From positions 32,588 through 64,862 of the forward strand of contig DDSQ01000045.1 in the NCBI GenBank assembly GCA_002343845.1: a DNA stretch of 32,275 nt, written 5' to 3'. Position 1 is the stretch's first letter. Every line of letters begins with the position of its first letter. Under the pieces are notes generated by a model. The model saw only the letters and a list, made by a program, of their open reading frames with translations. It was not told where the DNA came from and made no database searches. This stretch comes from Planctomycetes bacterium UBA2386 (lineage in GTDB: Bacteria > Planctomycetota > UBA1135 > UBA2386). The position numbers and the translations under genes were made by a program. Shown in pieces: positions 1-6,862 of this stretch.

Positions 1-917
1 GCCGGCGGCGGCGCGTCGGCGGCGAGCACGACGAGCACACCGGCCGCGCCGCCACCGAGCCGATCGCGCAGCGCCAGCGCGTCGGCGTCGACTCCACGTG
101 GATCGTCGAGGTCGCCAGGCGCATCCCACAGCACGCCGCCGCCCGGCAGCTCGATACGCAGCAGATCGCGCGTGGTCCCCGCGACGGCGTCGACCAGCGC
201 GTGGGCACGGCCGGCGAGCGCGTTCGCGAGCGACGACTTGCCGGCGTTGGCGGCACCCAGCAGCAGCACTTCGCCGCCCGGGGTGGCGGCGGGCACCGCA
301 CTCGCGAGCGCGGCGATGCGCCGGCCGATGGCGGCGAGCGGTTCGTGCCACGCCGTACGCGGCACCTCGCCGGTCTCGCCGTCCCCGAAGTCGAGTCCGG
401 CCTCGAGCAGGGCCAGCACGTCCTGCAGGCCCCCGCGGAGCGCCTGCAGTTCGGCAGCAGCACCGCCGCGCAACCACGACATCGCCGCGCCCGCCGCCCG
501 CTGGTCGGCCGCGTGCAGCAGCAGCAGCAGGCCTTCCACGTTGGCGGCGTCGAGCTTGCCGTTCTGCACCGCACGCGCCGTGAACTCGCCGGGCAACGCC
601 TCGCGCACGCCCAGTGCCTCACCATCGTGCAGCAGGGCCCGCAGCAGTTCCTGCACCAGGACGGTGCCGCCGGGCACGTGCAGTTCGACGACGTCTTCGC
701 CGGTGAACGAACGTGGTGCGGGCATCGACAACGCCATCGCCGGGAGCGGCCGACCCAGGACCACGACCTGGCCCTCGACCACGGCCCGCGTCGCGGCCAA
801 CGCCGGCGTGAACACTGCCGCCGCGAGCTGCCGCGCGCGCGGCCCGGAGATGCGCAGCACGGCGCGTTCGCTGCCGCCGGCGGCCGACGCGCGCGCGACG
901 ATGGTGTCGCCGATCAT
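1..917 (-). CDS. mnmE: tRNA modification GTPase MnmE (TrmE), C-terminus cut off by window edge
   Basis: This is the N-terminal ~305 residues of MnmE, which with MnmG makes the 5-carboxymethylaminomethyl modification of wobble uridine in certain tRNAs. Reading from the ATG at 917, the start MIGDTIVARAS and the ISGP motif match the tetrahydrofolate-binding domain. The helical domain carries the hallmark PGEFTARAVQNGKLD. The inserted G domain has a P-loop (GAANAGKSS), the G2 motif AGTTRD and a G3 element, DAPGDLDD, in place of the usual DTAG. The C-terminal CxGK motif lies beyond base 1 and cannot be checked. The start overlaps the stop of the upstream flavoprotein gene by 4 bases (ATGA), so the two are translationally coupled. 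The G3 region looks divergent and compact, but the family call is firm. Confidence 0.9.
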   Translation of the reverse strand, partial: MIGDTIVARASAAGGSERAVLRISGPRARQLAAAVFTPALAATRAVVEGQVVVLGRPLPAMALSMPAPRSFTGEDVVELHVPGGTVLVQELLRALLHDGEALGVREALPGEFTARAVQNGKLDAANVEGLLLLLHAADQRAAGAAMSWLRGGAAAELQALRGGLQDVLALLEAGLDFGDGETGEVPRTAWHEPLAAIGRRIAALASAVPAATPGGEVLLLGAANAGKSSLANALAGRAHALVDAVAGTTRDLLRIELPGGGVLWDAPGDLDDPRGVDADALALRDRLGGGAAGVLVVLAADAPPP

Positions 918-2173
918 GCCGACAGCCCCGCGAGGCGGCCGGTCGCGAACGCCGCCTGGAAGTTGAAGCCGCCGATCGGGCCGTCGACGTCGAGCAGTTC
1001 GCCGCAGACGAACAGCCCCGGGCAGCAGCGGCTCGCCATCGTGCGCGGGTCGACTTCGTCGAGCGGCACGCCCCCGCGCGTGACCTCGGCGTGGTCGTAG
1101 CCGCGGCTCTTCGCCACCGGCACGCGCAGCTCCTTCACCGCGGCGAGCAGTTGGCGCCGGCCGTCGCGCGACCAGTTCGCCAGCGTGCCCGGCCCGCCCG
1201 CGAGCTGGCACAACGCGCGGCGCAGCCGTTCGGGCAGCGTGTCCGGCAGCACCGACTCGATCTGTCGCGCGCCGTGGGCGCGGGCCGCGACCAACCACGC
1301 CGCCTCGAGTCGGTCGGCGGAGACGTCGGGCGCGAAGTCGAAACGAACGGCGCCCGCCCCGCGCGCTTCCTCGACATCGCCCGCGAGGTCCATCGGCGCC
1401 GGACCGGACAGACCGAAGTGCGTGAACAGCACCGGCCGCTGCCGCGCCGTGACGACGCGGCCGTCGCCGTCGAGCGACGACAACGTGATGCCGTGCACGA
1501 CAATGCCCGCGAGTTCGCGGACCCACGCCTCGGCGACCGGCAGCGGCGCGAGTGCTGGCCAGGTCGCCGTGAGCGAGTGGCCGAGCGAACGCGCGAAGGC
1601 GTAGCCGTCGCCGGTGGCGCCGGTCTTCGGATAGCTGAGGCCGCCGGTCGCGAGCACCAACGACGACGCGTGGATCGCGCCGCGCGCGGTCGTGACCACG
1701 AAGGCAGCACCCGCCCGCTCGACCGCGAGCGCACCCGCCTGCGTGCACAGCGCGACCCCACTCGTTGCAGCGACGCGCAGCAGCGCGTCGACGACGTCGC
1801 GCGCCCGCTGCGAGACCGGGAACAGCTTGTCGAGGTCCTCCTCCTGCAGCGGCACGCCCGCGGCCTCGACGAACGCGCGCAGCGCGGTCGGTGGGAACGA
1901 GCGCAGCGCGTGGCGCAGGAAGCGACCGCGACGCGGGCCGTACTGGGCTTCGAGGTCCGCCCCCGCGCGCGTCGTCGTGAGGTTGCAGCGACCGCCGCCG
2001 CTGATCAGGATCTTCAGGCCGGGGCGCTGGTTCTTCTCGAGCAGCACGGTGCGCCGGCCACGGCGCGCGGACTGGATCGCGGCCATCAGGCCGGCAGCGC
2101 CGCCGCCGACCACGACGACATCGGCCGTGGCGGGCAACGCGCCGTCGGCGGCAGCGTCACGCGGTGCTGTCAT
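914..2173 (-). CDS. BaiN/HI0933-family FAD-dependent oxidoreductase
   Basis: A 419-residue flavoprotein of the HI0933/BaiN (RdsA) family, also annotated as aminoacetone oxidase family FAD-binding enzymes. The N-terminus has an FAD dinucleotide-binding fold (VVVVGGGAAGLMAA, about residues 20-33). This is followed by the family signature ISGGGRCNLT near residue 60. The C-terminus has the second FAD contact GLFVCGELLDVDGPIGGFN. Length is normal for the family. Cellular substrates are poorly defined; some relatives act in bile-acid reduction or take part in rRNA or tRNA flavoenzyme chemistry, so no substrate is assigned. It lies 18 bases downstream of a small basic protein gene and overlaps mnmE by 4 bases, in an apparent rplC-small protein-flavoprotein-mnmE operon. 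The ribosome binding site is weak. Confidence 0.88.
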   Translation of the reverse strand: MTAPRDAAADGALPATADVVVVGGGAAGLMAAIQSARRGRRTVLLEKNQRPGLKILISGGGRCNLTTTRAGADLEAQYGPRRGRFLRHALRSFPPTALRAFVEAAGVPLQEEDLDKLFPVSQRARDVVDALLRVAATSGVALCTQAGALAVERAGAAFVVTTARGAIHASSLVLATGGLSYPKTGATGDGYAFARSLGHSLTATWPALAPLPVAEAWVRELAGIVVHGITLSSLDGDGRVVTARQRPVLFTHFGLSGPAPMDLAGDVEEARGAGAVRFDFAPDVSADRLEAAWLVAARAHGARQIESVLPDTLPERLRRALCQLAGGPGTLANWSRDGRRQLLAAVKELRVPVAKSRGYDHAEVTRGGVPLDEVDPRTMASRCCPGLFVCGELLDVDGPIGGFNFQAAFATGRLAGLSA

Positions 2174-2191
2174 GCCAGCACCGCGCGGGCA

Positions 2192-2344
2192 TCAGCCCTT
2201 CGCCGGCGTCGCCGGCTCGGTGATGCGCAGCACGGGCCGGCTGGCGCCGACTTGCTTGTGGTTCTCGGTGTAGCCCTTGCCGAGCTTCTTTCGCTTGAAG
2301 ACGCCGCGGCGGGGACCGCCGTTCTTGGTACGGGAACGAGCCAT
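2192..2344 (-). CDS. Small basic protein downstream of rplC, unknown, possibly ribosome-associated
   Basis: A 50-residue reading frame starting MARSRTKNGGPRRGVFKRKK and ending TEPATPAKG. It is strongly basic (about 13 Arg/Lys, mostly in the first 25 residues). The coding call rests on a near-perfect Shine-Dalgarno (AGGAGA, 9 bases before the ATG), a position 56 bases after the rplC stop on the same strand, and a composition typical of ribosomal or rRNA-binding peptides. I do not recognise it as L28, L33, L34, L35, L36, S21, Thx or the Chlamydia/Verrucomicrobia small basic protein family. No cysteines, membrane segments or signal peptide are present. Its context between rplC and an RNA-modification operon suggests a role in ribosome structure or assembly, but this is inference. 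Confidence 0.72.
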   Translation of the reverse strand: MARSRTKNGGPRRGVFKRKKLGKGYTENHKQVGASRPVLRITEPATPAKG

Positions 2345-2400
2345 CGTGGGTTCTCCTGGAATACGTGGTTGGTGGTCCGTGGATCAGGTGCGGCCGCGCA

Positions 2401-3210
2401 TCACTTCTTGCCCTTCGCGGCCATCGCCTTCTGCGCGGCGGCGCGGACCACGAGGCCCGGCTTGAACTCGACCTTGCGCTCGTTCTTCACCGTCTGCTTC
2501 AGGGTGAGGTAGCCGTTGGTGTGGCCCGGCACCGCGCCCTTGACGAACACGAGGTTGCGCTCGGCATCGAGCTTCACCACCTCGAGCCGCTGCATGGTCA
2601 CCTGCTCGACGCCGTAGTGACCGGCCATGCGCTTGCCCCGCGGCACGCCGCTGCTGATCGAGTGCTGGCGACCGAGGCCACCGCCGGTGCGGTGGTTCAG
2701 CGAGTTACCGTGCGAGGTGGGCTGCCGGCTGAAGTTGTAGCGCTTGATCGTGCCCGCCCACCCGCGGCCCTTGGTGACGCCGGTGACGTCGATGAACTTG
2801 ACGCCGTCGAGCACGGCGACGGTCACGTCCTCACCGGGCTTCACCGTCGGCGCCTGCGTCAGCCGGAACTCCTGGACGAAGCGCTTGCCGTGGTCGAGGC
2901 CGGCCTTCTTGACGTGGCCGAGTTCGGCCTGGTTGGTGACGCGCGCGGGCTTGTCGTCGAAGCCGAGCTGCACCGCGTAGTAGCCGTCGCCGGCGCGCGG
3001 CCGGCTGTGCTTGCCGCGCTTCTTGCCGTTGTTGATCGACGCGGTGCGGTGGCCTTCGGGGTGCTCGGCGGCAGTCGCCATCTTCACCGCCAGGACCTTG
3101 CACGGTCCGGCCTGGATCACGGTGACGGGAACGCACTCGCCGTCGCCGCGGAAAATCTGGGTCATCCCGAGCTTCTTGCCGAGGATGCCGAGGGTCTTTT
3201 TGCCAGTCAT
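2401..3210 (-). CDS. rplC: 50S ribosomal protein L3
   Basis: Ribosomal protein uL3, an early-assembling 23S rRNA-binding protein whose extended loop reaches the peptidyl-transferase centre. The N-terminus (TLGILGKKLGMTQIF) and the central loop (KGRGWAGTIKRYNFSRQ, HGNSLNHR, then KRMAGHYG) are diagnostic, and the C-terminal half shows DAERNLVFVKGAVPG. At 269 residues it is some 60 longer than the Escherichia coli protein. The additions include an insertion of about 25 residues around 45-75, extra residues in the tip loop and a basic tail ending AAKGKK. The glutamine that PrmB methylates in E. coli has a plausible counterpart in GLGRQHS. It is not flanked by rpsJ or rplD, as it would be in a standard S10 operon. 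Two GC-rich hairpins lie in its leader, and no Shine-Dalgarno is obvious. Confidence 0.96.
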   Translation of the reverse strand: MTGKKTLGILGKKLGMTQIFRGDGECVPVTVIQAGPCKVLAVKMATAAEHPEGHRTASINNGKKRGKHSRPRAGDGYYAVQLGFDDKPARVTNQAELGHVKKAGLDHGKRFVQEFRLTQAPTVKPGEDVTVAVLDGVKFIDVTGVTKGRGWAGTIKRYNFSRQPTSHGNSLNHRTGGGLGRQHSISSGVPRGKRMAGHYGVEQVTMQRLEVVKLDAERNLVFVKGAVPGHTNGYLTLKQTVKNERKVEFKPGLVVRAAAQKAMAAKGKK

Positions 3211-3227
3211 GTACGAACGGGGGAAGG

Positions 3228-3245
3228 GGCGCCGCGAACGGCGCC
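3228..3245 (-). promoter_or_regulatory. Perfect hairpin with UUCG loop in the rplC leader
   Basis: Read as rplC mRNA, the sequence GGCGCCG-TTCG-CGGCGCC forms a perfect 7-bp GC stem with a UUCG tetraloop, ending 17 bases before the rplC ATG. The closing pair is G-C rather than the extra-stable C-G. No U-tract follows, so it is unlikely to be an intrinsic terminator. A role in translational control of L3 is possible but inferred only from position. Confidence 0.4.
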
Positions 3246-3271
3246 GGTCAGGGGCGAAGAGGTCAGGGCCG

Positions 3272-3287
3272 GGGCGACGAGTCGCCC
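3272..3287 (-). promoter_or_regulatory. Second hairpin in the rplC leader
   Basis: GGGCGA-CTCG-TCGCCC (rplC sense) forms a 6-bp stem with a 4-base loop, about 60 bases upstream of the rplC start and about 27 bases upstream of the UUCG hairpin. Together they give rplC a structured leader. Stem-loops are common by chance at this GC content, so support is modest. Confidence 0.28.
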
Positions 3288-3472
3288 GGCGCGTACGTTC
3301 GCTGTCAGAGGGCGAAACAGGCTACGGACGGCCGTGAGTGGAAGCAAGCGCGCCGCCGACTCGACAGGCCGGCCGCCGGCGGCGTATCCTCCCGCCCCTT
3401 GCGACCGACGCCTGCCCCCGGCCTCGGTGAAGGCGCCCGCGCGGCGCCATGCTTCCAAGCCAAGAGCCCCCG

Positions 3473-4441
3473 ATGCGCGTCTTCGCCCTGCTGCTGCTCG
3501 CCGCCTGCAGTTCGCTCGCTTCCCAGGAGGCCCAACGCCTCGCTGCCTACCAGCGCAACGCCGCGTTGTTCTTCGACGGCGGCAAGTGGGCCCAGGCGAT
3601 GATCCAGATCGACCGTGGGCTCGAGCTGGCGCCGGACGACTACAAGCTGAACTCGATGAAGGGCGGCATCCTGCTGCTCGCGGCGAGCCAGGGCGACCGC
3701 ACCGATCGTAAGCAGCTCGACGAAGCCACGGCCCTGCTCGCCACGCACTTCGAATCGCGCTCCCTCGACCGCCACGAACCGCACCTGCTGCTCAACTACG
3801 CGCGGGCGCTGCAGAAGCAGGGACTCTGGCGCCGCGGCGAAGCCGCGCGCCTCGACGGCCAGGCCGGACGGGCGACCGCGGACGCGGCGGCGGCGCTGCG
3901 CAGGCAGGCCGACGACGAGCGCGCCCAGTCGAACGATCTGTTGCTGCGCGCCGACACGCTGCTGCAGGCCCTGGTCGAGCGCGGCGAGATGCTGCGCTTC
4001 GCCCAGAACCACCGGCTGCAGATCGCCCTGCAGCGCGGCGACGACGCGACGTTCCTCGCGGCAACGAAGGCGTACTGCGAACAGTCGGACAAGGCCCAGC
4101 AACTGACGAAGGCGCGCATCGACCAGGCGCAGAACGTCGACTTCGAGCGCCAGGAGCTCGACACGCTGCGCGAACTGCGCGCGGAAGAACTCGAAGTGCG
4201 GGCCGTGGCCGCCGAGTTCCACTTCCAGCGCAAGCAGTACGCCGAAGCCCTGGTGCACCTCGACCGCGTGCTCGAGGTCGACCCTCGCCGCTTCATCGAC
4301 TACTACAACCGCGGCCGCGTGCTGCTCGAACTCGGTCGCGCCGACGACGCCAAGAACGACTTCCGCCGCTTCCTTGCCGATCCGGCGACGCCGATGGCCA
4401 GCGATCGCGCGACGTTCGCGCTGCGCGCGCTGGACCGGTGA
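3473..4441 (+). CDS. TPR-containing lipoprotein
   Basis: A 322-residue exported protein. I chose the ATG at 3473 over the in-frame ATG at 3449 because it gives a compact lipoprotein signal, MRVFALLLLAAC, with a lipobox LAAC and lipidation at Cys12. Tetratricopeptide-like helices occur near the N-terminus (RNAALFFDGGKWAQA, then GLELAPDDY). They recur at the C-terminus (QRKQYAEALVHLDRVLEVDP, then YYNRGRVLLELGRADDAKNDF), with a long charged helical middle. Such proteins usually act as scaffolds in the cell envelope; no partner can be named. The stop overlaps the rnpA GTG start by 4 bases (GTGA), so it occupies the place that rpmH usually holds upstream of rnpA. A TATCCT at 3385-3390 could be a -10 element for this operon. 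Confidence 0.75.
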   Translation: MRVFALLLLAACSSLASQEAQRLAAYQRNAALFFDGGKWAQAMIQIDRGLELAPDDYKLNSMKGGILLLAASQGDRTDRKQLDEATALLATHFESRSLDRHEPHLLLNYARALQKQGLWRRGEAARLDGQAGRATADAAAALRRQADDERAQSNDLLLRADTLLQALVERGEMLRFAQNHRLQIALQRGDDATFLAATKAYCEQSDKAQQLTKARIDQAQNVDFERQELDTLRELRAEELEVRAVAAEFHFQRKQYAEALVHLDRVLEVDPRRFIDYYNRGRVLLELGRADDAKNDFRRFLADPATPMASDRATFALRALDR

Positions 4442-4839
4442 CCGCAGCGGCGAAGCCGGCCGGCCTGCCCGCCAGCGCGCGACTGAAGACGCCGCAGCAG
4501 TTCCGCGCCGTCTACCAACGCGGCCGGCGCGCAGCCGGTGCGTGGCTCACGGTCGTAGCACTGCCGCAGCGTCCGGGTGACGCCACCGGGACCCGACTCG
4601 GCGTGTCGGTCAGCAAGGACCACGGCGGCGCCGTGCGCCGCAACAAGCTGAAGCGGTTGCTGCGCGAAGCGTTCCGGCTCGAGCGCATGCGCCTGCCGCC
4701 GAGCCTCGACGTGGTGCTGATCCCGCGCCAACGACCCGAGAACTTCCCGCTCGCGACGCTGCGTGAGGAAGTGGTTGCCCTGGTCGCGCGTGCGCTCACC
4801 GCGCCACAGCCCAGCCGACGAGGGCGGCCGAAGTCATGA
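4438..4839 (+). CDS. rnpA: Ribonuclease P protein component
   Basis: The 133-residue protein subunit of RNase P, which binds the catalytic RNA and helps it remove the 5' leader of precursor tRNAs. The diagnostic RNR-type basic motif is present as [18 protein letters not shown], preceded by [14 protein letters not shown] and followed by LDVVLIPRQ. The start is GTG at 4438, inside a GTGA overlap with the TPR lipoprotein stop. The stop overlaps the yidD start by 4 bases (ATGA at 4836). This gives a three-gene translationally coupled operon. The usual upstream neighbour rpmH (L34) is absent here; I searched the divergent region 3211-3472 by eye and found no L34 sequence. Confidence 0.93.
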   Translation: MTAAAKPAGLPASARLKTPQQFRAVYQRGRRAAGAWLTVVALPQRPGDATGTRLGVSVSKDHGGAVRRNKLKRLLREAFRLERMRLPPSLDVVLIPRQRPENFPLATLREEVVALVARALTAPQPSRRGRPKS

Positions 4840-5063
4840 GGTGGCTGCTGGCGCTGCCGGTGCACCTCTACCGCTGGCTGATCGGCTGGTGGAAGCCGGC
4901 GACGTGCCGCTTCGACCCGACGTGTTCGCAGTACGCGCTCGACGCGCTGCGCGAACACGGCGCGCTGCGCGGGTGCTGGCTCACCGCGAAGCGCCTGTGC
5001 CGCTGCCATCCGTTCGGCGAGCCCGGCTACGACCCGGTGCCCAAGCGCAACGCAGCCGGCTGA
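4836..5063 (+). CDS. yidD: Membrane protein insertion efficiency factor YidD
   Basis: A 75-residue YidD protein, a small amphipathic membrane-associated factor thought to assist YidC/Sec-dependent membrane protein insertion. It has an N-terminal amphipathic segment ([16 protein letters not shown]), the conserved [15 protein letters not shown] with its cysteine pair, a CRCHPF motif and the C-terminal GYDPVP signature. Length and motif order are normal. It follows rnpA with an ATGA overlap, the classic gene order. However, yidC, normally the next gene, is absent: only 3 bases separate its stop from the stop of the convergent putative anti-sigma gene. Confidence 0.94.
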   Translation: MRWLLALPVHLYRWLIGWWKPATCRFDPTCSQYALDALREHGALRGCWLTAKRLCRCHPFGEPGYDPVPKRNAAG

Positions 5064-5066
5064 GCG

Positions 5067-5468
5067 TCACTGCTCCGCGGACTCGCTCGGCCACGCATCG
5101 ACCGCGGTCTCGTGCACACGCACCGCACCACCGGTTCGCACGAGACCGTCCGGGCGCTCGGCCGTGCGCAGCGCCGAACGCAGGTCGTCGTCGGACAACC
5201 ACCATTCCGCGCGCACGGTCGTCGGCACGCGGCAACGGGCGAGCACCGAGGGGTCGGTCGCCACGATCGTCCACCCGGGCACCGACCGCTCCGGTGGTTC
5301 GCTGCCGGTGAAGACCAGCCCGACCACGAGCCCGACGACCGCCACCGCGACTGCCGCGCGCGCCGCGCGCCGGCGGCGTCGCCGCGCGCGCACTTCGCCG
5401 AGCAGCATTGGCAACGCCGCGGCCATGCGCTCCCGCGCGGTGGGACTCAGCAATGCGTCAATGGCCAT
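5067..5468 (-). CDS. Small single-pass membrane protein, probable anti-sigma factor partner
   Basis: A 133-residue protein with a short N-terminal cytoplasmic region and a strongly basic stretch (ARRRRRRAAR, about residues 28-37). One transmembrane helix follows (AAVAVAVVGLVVGLVF, about residues 37-54), then a C-terminal extracytoplasmic region of about 80 residues. The basic stretch before the helix predicts the N-terminus inside the cell. Its start lies 11 bases inside the end of the ECF sigma factor gene, which is the usual arrangement for an anti-sigma factor. I see no zinc-finger (HxxxCxxC) motif and cannot place it in a known anti-sigma family, so the role rests on operon context and topology only. 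Confidence 0.62.
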   Translation of the reverse strand: MAIDALLSPTARERMAAALPMLLGEVRARRRRRRAARAAVAVAVVGLVVGLVFTGSEPPERSVPGWTIVATDPSVLARCRVPTTVRAEWWLSDDDLRSALRTAERPDGLVRTGGAVRVHETAVDAWPSESAEQ

Positions 5469-6021
5469 GCCACCACTCCCTCGCGCGCTCGCGCAACCTG
5501 GACAGCACGCGTCGCAGTCGTCCGTGCGCAGCGTCGGGCGACAATCCGAGTGCAGCGCCGGCGGCCGTCACCGAGCCACCGGGCTCGAAGCGGGCGGACA
5601 GCAGCTTCTGCTCGACCAGAGGCAGTTCGCCCAGCGCCGTCGCCAGCCACGCGCGCTGCTCGGCATCGAGCACCACGTCGATCGCCTCCCCCACCTCGCT
5701 CGTCGCCGCGACCTCGTGTTCGCGCCGCCGGCGCCGCGACTCCGCGCGTCCACGATCGACGACCGAGCGGCATGTCGCCTTCGCCATCCAGGCGCGCAGC
5801 GCGCGTTCGTCGCGCAACGCCGGCAAGCGGCGGCACACTGCGAGCATCACGTCCTGCACGACGTCGAGGCAGAACGACTCGTCGCGGCGGCTCGCCGCTT
5901 TCGCCATCGCCAGCGTCGGCGCGAACCAGACGGCGTAGAACGCGGCGAACGCCGCTTCGTCGCCCGCTGCGATCGCGCGCGTCGTCGCAGCGGCGTCGGT
6001 CGGCTGACTGGCCTGCGTCAC
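5458..6021 (-). CDS. RNA polymerase ECF-type sigma factor
   Basis: A 187-residue sigma-70-family factor of ECF size containing only regions 2 and 4. Region 2 runs from about residue 20, with the conserved DVVQDVMLAVCRRLPAL element and the ALRAWMAKATCRSVVDRGR helix for -10 recognition. Region 4 is at the C-terminus (LPLVEQKLLSARF, then AAGAALGLSPDAAHGRLRR), a helix-turn-helix for -35 recognition. The gene starts 30 bases after the stop of a secretin-N-like exported protein gene and overlaps the putative anti-sigma gene by 11 bases. The region 4 helix-turn-helix is divergent. Its regulon and inducing signal cannot be seen from the sequence. Confidence 0.86.
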   Translation of the reverse strand: MTQASQPTDAAATTRAIAAGDEAAFAAFYAVWFAPTLAMAKAASRRDESFCLDVVQDVMLAVCRRLPALRDERALRAWMAKATCRSVVDRGRAESRRRRREHEVAATSEVGEAIDVVLDAEQRAWLATALGELPLVEQKLLSARFEPGGSVTAAGAALGLSPDAAHGRLRRVLSRLRERAREWWHGH

Positions 6022-6050
6022 GCGGCGTCGTCACTTGCTGGTTGCGGGGG

Positions 6051-6713
6051 TCACCGACCCTCCTGCGCCGGGCGGGGGCGCGCCGACGCCAGGTTCTGTT
6101 CGAGGCTGCGCAGCACGTCCTTCACGATCTCGAGCTGCTCGCGGGAACCGCGTGCGATCATCAGGCCGGAGTCCTCGTGGTAGAGCAGGCTGGCCAGGCG
6201 CCGCAGTTCGCCGCCGACCGCAGTTTCGACCGCGCTGAGCACCGTCGCCGCCGAAACCCCGCCCGCTTCGCGCGGCGTCGCGGTGAGCCGCCGCAGCGAG
6301 TAGACCTCGGTGCCCGGCCCGTCCTTCGGAACGACCACCCCGGGCCCCTGCGGCCGTTGCGCAGTGATCGTGTAGACGGTCTCGCCGACGCCGCGCACGT
6401 CGTTGACGCGGATCTGGTAGTCGCCGGACGCAACCGCACACGCACCCGCGAGCGCCTGGTCGATCCCGGTGCCCCGCAGCTCGATCGCCGGCAGCACGGC
6501 GGTCGCTGCGTGGTCAGCGACGACGATGTTCGCGCGCGGCTCCTTCTGCCGGATGCGCGCAACGAGTTCGGCGACGGTGCCGCCCGGGAACGACAGGTCG
6601 AGGATCACCGGGACCTGCCGCCCGATACGCGGGTCGTTGGCAGGCGTTGGATCTTGGGCAGTGAGGGGCAGGGCGAGGAGCAGACAGGAAATCAGGCGCG
6701 ACGGCAGGTTCAT
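6051..6713 (-). CDS. Exported protein with secretin N-domain-like segments
   Basis: A 220-residue protein starting MNLPSRLISCLLLALPLTAQ, a clear Sec signal peptide cleaved near TAQ; this decides the start over longer in-frame options. Residues about 33-110 resemble an STN/secretin N0-type fold (GTVAELVARIRQKEPRANIV, then GTGIDQALAGAC). Residues about 138-210 resemble a secretin N1-type repeat (YSLRRL, then SLLYHEDSGLMIARGSREQL, then IVKDVLRSL). There is no secretin beta-barrel, so this is not a channel by itself. It may be a periplasmic adaptor or sensor. It lies just upstream of the ECF sigma factor gene on the same strand, 30 bases apart, and could be part of the same regulatory unit. Fold assignments are by pattern only. 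Confidence 0.66.
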   Translation of the reverse strand: MNLPSRLISCLLLALPLTAQDPTPANDPRIGRQVPVILDLSFPGGTVAELVARIRQKEPRANIVVADHAATAVLPAIELRGTGIDQALAGACAVASGDYQIRVNDVRGVGETVYTITAQRPQGPGVVVPKDGPGTEVYSLRRLTATPREAGGVSAATVLSAVETAVGGELRRLASLLYHEDSGLMIARGSREQLEIVKDVLRSLEQNLASARPRPAQEGR

Positions 6714-6761
6714 GGGGATCTCGGTGGTCGGTGGCGGTTCGTGCCCCAGAGACGGCGCCGA

Positions 6762-6783
6762 GCGGCCGTTCCGTCGCGGCCGC
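6762..6783. other. GC-rich inverted repeat between mrfB-like gene and exported-protein gene
   Basis: GCGGCCG and CGGCCGC form perfect 7-base arms around an 8-base loop in the 149-base non-coding gap 6714-6862. On the minus strand a TTTTT run lies before rather than after the stem, and on the plus strand no T-run follows, so it does not look like an intrinsic terminator. It may shape the leader of the downstream exported-protein mRNA. Apart from this I see nothing in the gap. Confidence 0.3.
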
Positions 6784-6862
6784 GCCGAAAAACTCACCCC
6801 GCGACGATGCGACCCTCCGCGGTCGCGCGCAACCGGCCCAGGGCGCGGGTCGCAGGGTGCGC

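Noticed and set aside
3228..3245. Intrinsic terminator at the UUCG hairpin
   Set aside because: On neither strand is the stem followed by a T-run, and its place just before the rplC start argues for a leader element instead.
3211..3472. Possible rpmH (L34) gene upstream of rnpA
   Set aside because: No MKRTYQP-type or Arg/Lys-rich 44-residue frame is present in the region on the plus strand.
6762..6783. Intrinsic terminator after the YprB-like exonuclease gene
   Set aside because: The T-run lies on the 5' side of the stem in the direction of transcription, which is the wrong order.
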